Assembly: GCA_037127255.1 (NCBI GenBank)
Contig: JBANSL010000004.1
Location: 76,970,127 to 77,034,126 of the forward strand
Reading direction: 5' to 3'
DNA: 64,000 nucleotides
Source: Persicaria tinctoria
Lineage: Eukaryota; Streptophyta; Magnoliopsida; Caryophyllales; Polygonaceae
Shown here piece after piece: positions 46,416 through 57,424 of this stretch. The translations under genes and the position numbers were made by a program. A model generated the notes under the pieces. It saw nothing but the letters and a program-made list of their open reading frames with translations, was not told where the DNA came from and searched no databases. Each line of letters opens with the position of its first letter. Position 1 is the first letter of the stretch.

Positions 46416-46850
46416 TGACGGAGGGAAAACCTGTCGTTGATTCCGCCAAAGAAAACTCAAACCTATAACTAGTAAAGCGATAAGTAAGAGGTCGATCCCA
46501 CAGGGAAATTATTATTCAAATGTGATTTAAGTGCCAATTAAAGTAACCAAAGAGGGGGGTTTTAAGTGTGAAAGTCCGCCTTTTATCAAAGCGGATTAAA
46601 TAAAGCAAAGTAAATGATATTGGTTTAGACAATTATGAGAAGCTATTCCACCTACAATTTTCCACTTTATTGGATTGAAGCGATCCTTGTAACTTCTTCT
46701 CGTCCTATTACGTTTCCTATGAATACCCTTGTCCCGACCTAATATAGTTACTAGTCCAATCAGTCCTAGAAACCCTTATCAATCGAACAGCCCCTAAAGA
46801 AGGATTTAACCCAATTGATAGCTTTAAGTTCAGAGATTAGCCAAGGTATT
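46416..46850 (-). repeat. Outer family B solo LTR, left piece
   Basis: Starts TGACGGAGGGAAAACCTGTC and stops at CCAAGGTATT, where a complete family B element is inserted. It continues at 53334. Confidence 0.9.
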
Positions 46851-48123
46851 TGACGGAGGGAAAACCTGTCGTTGATTCCGCCAAAGAAAACTCAAACCTA
46901 TAACTAGTAAAGCGATAAGTAAGAGGTCGATCCCACAGGGAAATTATTATTCAAATGTGCTTTAAGTGCCAATTAAAGTAACCAAAGAGGGGGGTTTTAA
47001 GTGTGAAAGATCCGCCTTCTATCAAAGCGGATTAAAGAAAACAAAGTAAATGATATTGGTTTAGACAATTATGAGAAGCTATTCCACCTACAATTTTTCA
47101 CTTTATTGGATTGAAGCGATCCTTGTAACTTATTCTCGTGCTATTACGTTTCCTATGAATGCCCTTGTCCCGACCTAATATAGTTACTAGTCCAATCAGT
47201 CCTAGAAACCCTTATCAATCGAACAGTCCCTAAAGAAGGATTTAACCCAATTGATAGCTTTAAGTTCAGAGATTAACCAAGGTATTTGCAGTCCCTAAAG
47301 AAGGATTTAACAACACATTCAACTTCCTACTCATTCAATTAGTTCAATCAGCCCTAAAGGAATAAGTTTGCCACTTAGGTTAAGGTTCACAATCAGGAAT
47401 CTACAAAACCTTAGCGATTGAATTGATCTAACAAGTTGGTCAGACAAGATAGAACAAATCAATAATCAATCAAGCACAAAGAAGTTGAAGCATTCACAAA
47501 TAGGAAACAAGGAGCGAGAATTAGAAACTCACAGCCAATCCGAATAAAGCTTCAAATTGTAGGCAGAATAGATGAGTTTAGTTCCTCATGGAAGACATTG
47601 CTCAAAAAATCCTAAAGTGTCTAATTGGAAGTAAGAATAGAATGAAAAGTGTAAGTAAAATAACATAAAAGTCGGCCTCATAAACATCAAAGTCGGCCTC
47701 CCAAAACAAAATAGAAATCTAGGGTTTTTTTCTCAAAACGACGCGCGCTGACGGTAGCTGCGGCGGCCGCCGCACCCTGAAAGTCCGAGATCCCCGCTGC
47801 AGCGGCCTGTGCTGCGCCCGCCGCAAGGTTGCAGCGCCCACGGCATAACGTTTTGCCGTGACTTCTTGTAATCCTTTGCGGGTTTCTCCTCTTGTCTTGC
47901 ATCTTTCCTTCCTTGTTCCTTCCCATGTTTCTCGTGTTCCTCTTCGAGATATTGCATCTCCCAAATGTGTTCCGATTCACTCTGCGAGATAAACACAAAA
48001 TTGCGCAGAATCCGAACTCTTCTAAAATAATCACAAGATGCAATTTAGCAACAAAGTATGAAAGAAATGCAACCTAACTAAACTAAATATGTCTATAATG
48101 CCTATCTAAAATATGCATTATCA
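46851..48123 (-). repeat. Family B 3' LTR (1273 bp)
   Basis: Nearly identical to 52016-53328 but 40 bp shorter. The difference is two extra 20-bp units of the GCCGCAAGTCTGCTGCGCCC type, absent here and present near 52940-52980. Confidence 0.9.
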
Positions 48124-48140
48124 AATTCCCCCACACTTAA
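48124..48140 (-). promoter_or_regulatory. Polypurine tract of family B
   Basis: On minus GTTAAGTGTGGGGGAATT directly precedes the 3' LTR start TGATAATG. Confidence 0.7.
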
Positions 48141-49596
48141 CCTTTGCTTGTCCTCAAGCAATAATAGAATGAACATGAATCAATGTATCCCACAAGAAAT
48201 CCTTTCAAGTTTCAACATTATCAAAAACAACATCATAGCAGGTGAAAACATAAACCAAGCAAACAAACGTCATAACATGTATTCCAGTGATCAAAGCTGA
48301 GAAGTAGACATCATCCAACCTCACCAGAAATATGTGTTTCACTCATGTGTTTAGGCTTTTAAGTACAACTCTCAACTCAAACCAATCATGCACTAAGCTC
48401 ATAGACATTGACCACCATATCACTAATTAACTACCGAAATGTCATTACTTGCGGGACACAATAAAGAAAATAAAATTCAACACTTTCTTTTTTTTTTCTT
48501 TTTCTTTGTCTTTCTTTTCTCTTTTTTTTTTCTTTTTTCTTATCTTGGTGCTTTCCTTACGCGAAGCGCAAACATGGGTGTCATGAATGGTCCCGGTCTA
48601 TCAACACCTCAACCTACTAATATGAAGTCCACTTGAACATCTTTTGACGCAAGTTGCAAACATGGGTGTCATGAATGAACCTGGTTACTCAATGATCAAC
48701 CTTCTTTCTTAGTGGATAGTTTTCAACACCTTTTTGCGCGAATCATACCCATGGGTGTCATGCGTAGACCCGGTTACTCAGTACATCAACCATTGCCACC
48801 TTATTCACTAAGTATGCATAAATTTAAACAAAAAGACTTAAAATATAACATAAACTCCGCAAGCAATAAACCATGTGCATCGGTCTTTAAAAATAGATAC
48901 TGCAGTGAATGCCAAGAGGTAGCAACACTAGGCGAGTAATTCACACAATTGAGCAAAAGACTTTAAGTAAGGCCAAACATTCTCACAAGGTCATGTTGTC
49001 AGGACTTCAATCATACTTCTAGCTCAATCATACATGCTCAATTATATTTGCTAGCTCATGTTCCACAAAAATCAAATAGAAATAATAATCAAAACATCCA
49101 GAACTCCATGGGATTTTTATGAATCATGCTTGAAATTTAAAATAGAGGACAAACTAAGCAAGATGGGTATTTGAATAACACATATATATGCAATGCATGC
49201 TCTATTTTTGTTTTTTCGAAATATTTTTTTTTTAATTTTTTAATTCCGAATATTGCAGAAAAATTAAATAAATAAATAAAAAAAATTAACTAAACTTAAC
49301 AGAAATTAAATAACTAACTATTACAGAATTAAACATGTGCATAAATTTAAACATGTCCTAAAAATTGACAGAAATGACATAAAACAGAAATGACATAAAA
49401 TACATATAAATCTCCTCCCCCACACTTAAAATTTTCATTGTCCTCAATGAAACAATAAAGACAACAAAAGTAAATCAAATATAATCAGGGTGAAGGAAAA
49501 GAAAAAGGAAAAAGAAAGAAAAACTTACCTCGGGTTGCCTCCCGAGAAGCGCCTTTGTTTCAAGTCTTTGGCTCGACGTACTGGCCTTTGATTGGC
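48141..49596 (-). repeat. Family B 3' untranslated region with triple repeat
   Basis: No coding sequence. Three copies of CATGGGTGTCATG(A/C) with (C/T)CCGG(T/A) following lie at about 48573, 48660 and 48749, a period near 88 bp. Family Y has one copy at about 55800. A pyrimidine tract (purine-rich on minus) covers 48484-48545, and an A/T-rich stretch follows to 49450. Confidence 0.7.
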
Positions 49597-51888
49597 CTAG
49601 GTTCCTCCACCAGGGTCACCAACACCAGTCATCTCATTGACAAATGCGGGCACCCTTGAAAGGTGTAGCTTTCTGTCCAAGCTGTCATCCATGACCCTCA
49701 GCTTCTCTCCTTGAGCTATGCCTGGGGGTTGTCCTGGAATCACAAAAGGTTTCAATTTGTTAGGAGGGTCAAATTTCCATAAACTATGTTCCTTAGGTGT
49801 CTCTAACAAATCACGAAAATTATTGGTGCGGTCAATATTGTCAGAAATAGGCATATCTAAAGAATTTTCAGGAGAAATCTTAGCATGATTAAAGAGAGAG
49901 AATTCTATCTTTCTTCCATCAAACTCCATAGTCAATAAACCCTCACAACAATCAATTTTCGTTTTCGCAGTTTTCAGGAATGGCCTTCCTAGTATAATGG
50001 GTGTTTCAGGGGCTCCCTGCTCCATATCTAAAACAAAGAAATCAACAGGGAAAAACAAATCATCCACCATAACCAAAACATCTTCAACAACGCCTCTCGG
50101 CCTGATTTGTGATCGATCAACAAGTTGCACTGTAACCCCAGTCTCCGTCAGAGCACCCAAACCCAAAGACATGTACATGTTATAGGAAATAACATTAATT
50201 GAGGCTCCTAGATCTAGCATGGCTTGTTTGAATCTAGTATTCCCAATTGCACATGGAATTGTAAACATACCTGGATCTCCACATTTTTCAGGCAATTTCC
50301 TTTGCAACATAGCAGAGACATTTTCATTCAAGCTTACCTTTTCCTTCTTTCTCAATCTTTGCTTCTTCTTGATTGTGCACAATTCCTTCAAAAATTTAGC
50401 ATATCTAGGAATGCTCTTAATTAATTTGAGTAAAGGAATATTTACCTCGCATTTGCTGAACGTCTCAAAGATCTCCCTATCGTTCTCATACCTTCGTGTA
50501 TCCTTTAGGGCTTCCGGAAAAGGCGGAATGGGCTTTGGAGTCTCCATAGGTAAAGGAGGAGAAGGGGGAGAAGAAGAAGGTGGAGAAAGAGGGAGAGAAG
50601 AAGAAAGAGGGGAGGAGAACGTACCAGGATTGGAGTTGGCAGTGGGATCGCCTGCGGCGGGCGCCGCATGAAAGCCGCGGCCGCCGCATGCTAGCTGCTC
50701 ATCGTCTGCGGCGGGCGCCGCATGAATGTAGTCCCTGGCGGCGGGCACTGCATGGTTGTTGCGGCCGCCGCAAGTTTGCTGCGCCCGCCGCACGGTGGTT
50801 TGGCCATTTTCGTCTTCAACAATCTCTATCTCCTCGTCCATTATCTCCTCATTGGAGTGTGGTTGGCCTCCCTGTCGAGGTTCAAATTGTTGGTGGGGCC
50901 TTCCCTGTTGCCCTTCTTGCTGATAGAAAGGTTCTTGGTAGTTTCCATAACCATTACCCTGCTGATAGCCTCCATTGTAGTTATTGTTGAAGTACCCAGG
51001 ACTACCAAAGTTGCCTTGCCTAGGCCTTTGTGGAGAAAAATTCCCAATTGCATTCAACTCAACACTAGGATCGTGCAAAGGTGAGTACATATCCATAGGG
51101 AGCGATGGATCGCTGTAGGATTCACATGCTTTCAACTGCTGAGATGCTCTATCAACTACCAACCTCTTGAGCATTTCTTTCATCTCTGCCATATCAGTTT
51201 GTAATGCAGCCACTGGGGCATCAATAGCAAGTACACCTCTAGCACGAGTGCTCTTGTTGAACTGCCTAGAGCCCTCAGAGAGCTCCTTAAACACTTCCCA
51301 CGCTGCAGCAGGCGTCTTATTCAGCATGTTTCCCCCACAACAGAAATTCACTGTTTTGCGCTCTCCATCAGTGAGCCCATTGAACAAGAAGAGAACCAGA
51401 TCCTTTTGAGAGTACCCATGGCATGGGCAGCTGGTGCATAGTTTCTTGAAGCGCTCAAAGTACTCATGTATAGACTCTGTCGCATGCTGCTCAATGCTGC
51501 TAATGGACCTTTTCAAAGCATTGAGCTTTGTTGCAGGGAAGTACATCTCTAGGAAGACTCTTTTCATCTCAGCCCAGGTAGAAATAGAGTCAGGTGGTAG
51601 ATAGAAGAACCATTCATTTGCATCATCCTTCAAAGAGAAGGGAAAAGCTCTCAGCTTGATTTGCTCATCAGTTACGTTCTCTGGTTTCATCCCAACCACC
51701 ACCTTATGGAATTCAGAAAGATGCTTGTGGGGGTCCTCCCCACTCAGCCCATGGAATTTGGGTAGAAGATGAACTACCCCTGACTTCAGCTCAAAGTTGA
51801 TTCCTTCTGCTAGCGCAGGGAATTGGATTGCTAGGGGTTGCTATGCCAGATCAGGAGCAGAAAGCTCCTTAAGAGTGCGGTTCGCCAT
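49597..51888 (-). pseudogene. gag-protease polyprotein of family B
   Basis: The natural start is the ATG at 51888 (MANRTLKELSAPDLA), the usual Athila-type gag start. Codon 16 is TAG, followed in frame by QPLAIQFP and GLSGEDPHKHLSEFH. From the ATG at 51702, 701 codons are open. Retrotrans_gag features lie at about 20-140 (FPFSLKDDANEWF, MYFPATKLN, IHEYFERFKKLC). A Gln/Gly/Asn-rich linker follows, then at about 300-350 a CGGR/AAPAA segment made of the GC-rich motif also found in the LTR. The aspartic protease has LDLGASINVIS with Asp497 and IILGRPFL. No CCHC knuckle, RT, RNase H or integrase follows. One C-to-T change would explain the stop. The rest looks intact, so this is the best-preserved coding region of the window. 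Confidence 0.85.
50651..50800. repeat. GC-rich CGGCGGGCGCCGCA motif array inside gag
   Basis: About six copies of (T/G)GCGGC(G/C)GGCGCCGCA-like or GCGGCCGCCGCA-like motifs lie in the linker between gag and protease. Similar motifs occur in the family B LTRs (47757-47850, 52922-53045, 53800-53912). Confidence 0.7.
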
Positions 51889-51994
51889 CTCTGCAATGCT
51901 TTCTACAGAGAAGAATTAGTAGCAAAGGTATGGACCCTATACGACGGTCCACACCAAAATCAACACTAAAAACACACAAGAATTTAATAAAATT

Positions 51995-52011
51995 CCCCGG
52001 CAACGGCGCCA
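51995..52011 (-). promoter_or_regulatory. Primer binding site tRNA-Asp, family B
   Basis: TGGCGCCGTTGCCGGGG on minus, four bases from the LTR end at 52016. A 17-nt match to plant tRNA-Asp. Confidence 0.9.
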
Positions 52012-52015
52012 AATT

Positions 52016-53328
52016 TGACGGAGGGGAAACCTGTCGTTGATTCCGCCAAAGAAAACTCAAACCTATAACTAGTAAAGCGATAAGTAAGAGGTCGATCCCA
52101 CAGGGAAAATATTATTCAAGTGTGCTTTAAGTGCCAATTAAAGTAACCAAAGAGGGGGGTTTTAAGTGTGAAAGATCCGCCTTCTATCAAAGCGGATTAA
52201 AGAAAACAAAGTAAATGATATTGGTTTAGACAATTATGAGAAGCTATTCCACCTACAATTTTCGACTTTATTGGATTGAAGCGATCCTTGTAACTTATTC
52301 TCGTCCTATTACGTTTCCTATGAATGCCCTTGTCCCGACCTAATATAGTTACTAGTCCAATCAGTCCTAGAAACCCTTATCAATCGAACAATCCCAAAAG
52401 AAGGATTTAACCCAATTGATAGCTTTAAGTTCAGAGATTAACCAAGGTATTTGCAGTCCCTAAAGAAGGATTTAACAACACATTCAACTTCCTACTCATT
52501 CAATTAGTTCAATTAGCCCTAAAGGAATAAGTTTGCCACTTAGGTTAAGGTTCACAATCAGGAATCTACAAAACCTTAGCGATTGAATTGATCTAACAAG
52601 TTGGCCAGACAAGATAGAACAAATCAATAATCAATCAAGCACAAAGAATTTGAAGCATTCACAAATAGGAAACAAGGAGCGAGAATTAGAAACTCACAGC
52701 CAATCCGAATAAAGCTTCAAATTGTAGGCAGAATAGATGAGTTTAGTTCCTCATGGAAGACATCACTCAAAAAATCCTAAAGTGTCTAATTGGAAGTAAG
52801 AATAGAATGAAAAGTGTAAGTAAAATAACATAAAAGTCGGCCTCATAAACATCAAAGTCGGCCTCCCAAAACAAAATAGAAATCTAGGGTTTTTTTCTCA
52901 AAACGACGCGCGCTGACGGTAGCTGCGGCGGCCGCCGCAAGTCTGCTGCGCCCGCCGCAAGTCTGCTGCGCCCGCCGCACCCTGAAAGTCCGAGATCCCT
53001 GCTGCAGCGGCCTGTGCAGCGCCCGGCGCAAGGTTGCGGCGCCCGCGACATAACGTTTTGCCGTGACTTCTTGTAATCCTTTGCGGGTTTCTCCTCTTGT
53101 CTTGCATCTTTCCTTCCTTGTTCCTTTCCATGTTTCTCGTGTTCCTCTTCGAGATATTTCATCTCCCAAATGTGTTCCGATTCACTCTGCGAGATAAACA
53201 CAAAATTGCGCAGAATCCGAACTCTTCTATAATAATCACAAGATGCAATTTAGCAACAAAGTATGAAAGAAATGCAACCTAACTAAACTAAATATGTCTA
53301 TAATGCCTATCTAAAATATGCATTATCA
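52016..53328 (-). repeat. Family B 5' LTR (1313 bp)
   Basis: Flanks the primer site on one side and the duplicated GTATT on the other. It is longer than the 3' LTR by the GC-rich 20-bp units near 52940-52980. Confidence 0.9.
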
Positions 53329-54184
53329 GTATTTGCAGTCCCTAAAGAAGGATTTAACAACACATTCAACTTCCTACTCATTCAATTAGTTCAATCACCC
53401 TTAAAGGAAAAAGTTTGCCACTTAGGTTAAGGTTCACAATCAGGAATCTACAAAACCTTAGCGATTGAATTGATCTAACAAGTTGGCCAGACGAGATAGA
53501 ACAAATCAATAATCAATCAAGCACAAAGAAGTTGAAGCATTCAAATATAGGAAACAAGGAGCGAGAATTATAAACTCACAATCAATCCGAATAAAGCTTC
53601 AAATTGCAGGCAGAATAGATGAGTTTAGTTCCTCATGGAAGACATAGCTCAAAATCTCTACAGTGTCTAATTGGAAGTAAGAATAGAATGAAAAGTAATG
53701 AAAAATAACCTAAAAGTCGGCCTAAAAGACATCTAAGTCGGCCCTCAAAACAACATAGAACATCTAGGGTTTTTTCCAAAAACGCTGCACGCTGACGGCA
53801 GCTGCGGCGGCCGCCGCAAAGTTGCAGCGCCCGCCGCAAGTTACTTCTTCACATCCCGCTGCGGCGGGCTCTACTGCGGCCGCGGCACCTCTGCTGCGCC
53901 CGCGGCACGGTACTTTGCCGTAGCCTATTGGCTTCCATTGCGGGTTTCTCCTCTTGTCTTGCCTCTTTCTTCCTTGTTCCTTCTCATGTATCTTGTGTTC
54001 CTCTTCGAGATATTGCATCTCCCAAATGTGTTCCGATTCAATCTGCGAGATAAACACAAAATTGCGCTGAATCCGAACTCTTCCAAAATAATCACAAGAT
54101 GCAATTTAGCAACAAAGTATGAAAGAAATGCAACCTAACTAAACTAAATATGTCTATAATGCCTATCTAAAATATGCATTATCA
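53329..54184 (-). repeat. Outer family B solo LTR, right piece
   Basis: Begins with the duplicated GTATT, continues TTGCAGTCCC, collinear with the LTR interior at 47287, and ends ATGCATTATCA next to AAAAC. Together with 46416-46850 it makes one full LTR of about 1.29 kb. It is more diverged than the LTRs of the inner element and has its own arrangement of GC-rich motifs (53800-53912). Confidence 0.9.
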
Positions 54185-55341
54185 AAAACTCTCCTCGATA
54201 TCGAGTAAATCAACTCGATATCGACAAGAACTTGCTCGAAGTCAACAACACACAGAAACTTAAAGATGCAAACTTTCGAACACAGAACGTTGATTTTCAA
54301 CGAAATAAATTCAATAAACTAAAGACTTCCAAGGTCAGGGTTTCAACACCACAACGATAACCATGCAAAATAACACATAAAGGCATAAAAGATCATGCTT
54401 TCCATCAAATAACTTTCATTATTAACAAATAGGAATATAGAGGCTTTCGCATAAACCCTAATTGTTACTAACCCTTTTCACATAATTAACCCAAGTTGTA
54501 TTAAGATCACTTTCGCTTCAATAACACAAACAAGGATCACCTTTAACTCTCGCAAAAGAATTATGCTTCATAGGGATAGAAGACGAATTGCATAAAAAGC
54601 TCAAACCCTTACCGCATCCTCTTACATGCCTACCGTCGGATCCAAGCAAGCCCAACTCGACTCGGACATCCCACAACGTAACGCGGCCTAGGAGAGCTCT
54701 CCTCGATATCGAGTAAACTACTCGATATCGAGTAACGTCGGCGTCTACTTCGGCTTCTGATCTTGGTCGAGTAACTGCTCCCCAAAACTGGCTCGGACAT
54801 GCGGTGCTAAAGTTGCCGATATCGAGTAAAGTACTCGATATCGAGTACAGGTTGCTCGGAGTGTCCAGTCTTCGGCTTCACGATCCAGCATCCTTCCTCG
54901 ACTCAAGGCATGACTTTCAAGGTTTGTCGATATCGAGTAAATGTACTCGATATCGAGTAGGGCTCTGGAGTCGGGTTGGCTTCGTTTTCAGCTCCTCGAT
55001 CAGCTCCTACTCGACCAGTGCTCTGCTCGGACTTCTTTGGTCGATATCGAGTAAAAGTACTCGATATCGAGTAACACCTGTCTCCAGCTTGATTTGTCCT
55101 GGTTTCGTCGCTCTTTGACCTTGGACTTCTGTAGTTGATTTCCGAGCTTTTCTTCTTTCTCAGAACTGCTGTGAATTGCCTCGAATTCTGCGAATTTAAA
55201 CAGAAACTAGTGTAGATTCCATAATTTGGCAAATAAGCATAAACTACATAAATTCTGTACTATTCTAGCCCAAATGCATGAAATGTATGCAGAAAACGAT
55301 ATAAAAGTAACTAGAAAACATGGCAGATTAGGCTCACAACA
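54185..55341 (-). repeat. Family Y 3' LTR, right piece, promoter deleted
   Basis: Continues the LTR after the nested insert and ends (LTR start on minus) TGTTGTGAGCCTAATCTGCC at 55341. Compared with the 5' LTR it lacks about 390 bp (60927-61318 of the other copy), which includes the TATA box. The junction is near 54636-54640 at TCGGA. Confidence 0.85.
54702..55071. repeat. Paired TCGATATCGA palindrome array in family Y U3 (3' LTR)
   Basis: Eight 12-bp motifs in four pairs starting at 54702/54721, 54816/54834, 54926/54946 and 55040/55060. Within-pair offset is 18-20 bp and pair-to-pair spacing is 110-114 bp. All have core (N)TCGATATCGAG apart from one CCGATATCGAG. GTAAA and GTA flank the inner sides, making larger dyads. 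Confidence 0.9.
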
Positions 55342-56769
55342 AACACCCCATACTTAAGCTTGCTTGTCCTCAAGCAATACTTTTAATTGTCATTTAGGGG
55401 AAGAAATCAAAACTCTCAACATCTTAGATTCATTCTCATATAACCCTGCAATCAATTACCATCCTTGAAAAGGTACTAGTGTCACAAATTCATGCATGTG
55501 CAATTAAAAAGCAACATCTACTCACAAAAGGAGGGTTATGCAAAACAATTCATAAGTGAGAAAGCATTAATAATCAAGAGGACTTTAATTTAAGCTCAAT
55601 AAGGAGTAGAGTGGTAAAAGGCTAAAGGTGGGCAATGTTTGGCCATGTGGTGCTAATAATCCGGGGAAATGGAGTATTTCCAAATTTTCATACCACATTC
55701 CTTCTTCCTTTGATTCATCACCTTCCATAATAATGCTTTTTTTCAATAATAATGCTTTTACCTCTCTAACCTCAGCACTGCCTTCTCGTGAGTCGCAAAC
55801 ATGGGTGTCATGAATGGCCCCGGATACTTAGTGCTTTGGACTCCTCACCTGGTGTCCCATCTGGCCAAACTATTATCTCAGCGAGCAGGGTTGATCTTTG
55901 ATCGGATTTTCTTTCACTCATTTAATTTTCCATAAAATTCAAACATTCCCGCCAAACTCCAATAATGATAATAACAACACAACAACCATATGACATCTCC
56001 ATAATGTAACATCATTCTCAACATAATCCCTGAATAGAAATAAGGTAAAGAATGACAATATTTAGAATATGTGGAGCAAATATTGAAATAAGGCATAATA
56101 TGGCTTTGTGATGTATAAGCATAGGTAAGGCTAGGATTATAACAATGAGCATTATATGGAAATATAAAGTCCTCCATCCTCTTATCATGCAACATGTCAA
56201 AGAGCAACTTAAAATTTTACCTCTTTTTATGGTTTTCAAGAAAATATGCACTTTATTGTGACTTCCCTTTACTAGGTAATTTCATGCTATATCTCTAATG
56301 AATCCAATTTTGCATCGTCGAGTTCAATTAAAGCTTCCATGACATTTATCAAAATTTTCAATGGGGGTCATTTTTTTCAAACTAGCCATGTATAAGCAAT
56401 TCAAGAATTAAGCTTTAAATATGCACACATAATGTCAAATATAGCCAAATATGCACAAAGTAAGCCCTTCCCCCACCCCATACTTAAACATTACAGTGTC
56501 CTCACTGTATAAAAAATAAGGGTAAGGAAAGAAACTCACTAGATAGATGTGCAGGGCTTCATAATGTCGAGTGCTATGCTCTGGGCCGAGTTCGATTTAG
56601 CTTGCTTCTATCCCCATTGGCCTGAAAAATATAGAAGAGAAATACCCACAATAGAAAAACTAAAAGTTCAAAACCGAAAACAAACAAAAGCAACAATGTC
56701 CAAAAGTCCCAAAAATAAATGTCTATTTACAAGCTCTAGATTTTATAGTTGCTAGGCCGACTTTCTCCA
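55342..56769 (-). other. Family Y 3' untranslated region
   Basis: No coding sequence. The bases next to the LTR read TAAGTATGGGGTGTT on minus, a PPT-like tract. One copy of the CATGGGTGTCATGAATGG motif lies at about 55801, as in family B. Confidence 0.6.
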
Positions 56770-57113
56770 TTATGCTAAAGGTGGCATTTGCAGGGCCCAT
56801 GTAGCTTGGGCTTCAAATAGAACTCCATTCTTGTCCATCAGCTGCAGTCCTCCTGAATGGATCTTGTTTACCACGAAGGGCCCCATCTTCTTCTTGTTGA
56901 ATTTGTTGGGAAACCAATGATTCTTTGATTTGAAAACATAGAGCTTGTCTCCAACTTCATACTCCTTGGGCTCATCATTGGAAATCCTACATATGTGCAC
57001 ATACCAAGGCAAACCTCTCCCATGTATAGATAAATCTTTAATGGAAATAGGAGAAGAAAGATCCATACCTTGGCTTACCTTCGCAGAAATGGATTCGGGG
57101 ACCTCTGTATTTG

Positions 57114-57424
57114 GTCGATCTCGAGTAACAGTACTCGATATCGAGTTGTTTTCAGCTTCTGGTGGCCTGCTGCTCGAGGATGCTGGAGTCGAGGAAGGCA
57201 AGGTTTGGTCGATATCGACTAAGGTTGTCGATATCGAGTAGTCCTTCGCTGCCAGTGGAGTGCTCGTCGCTGGAGGTGAAGTCGAGGATGCAGATGGTTG
57301 GTCGATATTGACCAAGCTTGTCGATATCGAGGAGTGCTCGACATCTATTTGGCTGATCGACGAGGGGGCTGGTGGTGGTGGGTTTTGAGTTTGGTCGATG
57401 TCGACTAGATTACTTGATGTCGAG
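57114..57424. repeat. Paired TCGAnnTCGA palindrome array inside the coding linker
   Basis: Four pairs starting at 57114/57134, 57208/57227, 57301/57320 and 57394/57413. Offset within pairs is 19-20 bp and between pairs 93-94 bp. Each pair encodes, on minus, a peptide like YSISTTLVDIDQ. The fourth-read unit, SISSTVTRDRP, is nearly the same as SISSTFTRYRP encoded by the LTR array. Confidence 0.9.

Larger units (their letters stand above)
46851..53328 (-). mobile_element. Complete family B element (Athila-type, gag-PR only)
   Basis: LTRs 46851-48123 and 52016-53328; tRNA-Asp primer site 51995-52011 on minus; PPT next to 48124; and a 5-bp duplication GTATT (46846-46850 and 53329-53333). Its LTR ends are TGATAATGC and CCTCCGTCA on minus. 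The internal 3.9 kb codes for gag and protease only. This makes it a non-autonomous, TR-GAG-like element. It inserted into a solo LTR of its own family. Confidence 0.9.

Noticed and set aside
47687..48043. Frames of 81-118 codons rich in RRAQ, CGGR and AAAA at 47.7-48.0, 52.9-53.2 and 53.6-54.1 kb
   Set aside because: They read the GC-rich motif of family B LTRs. Frames differ between copies and have no gene context.
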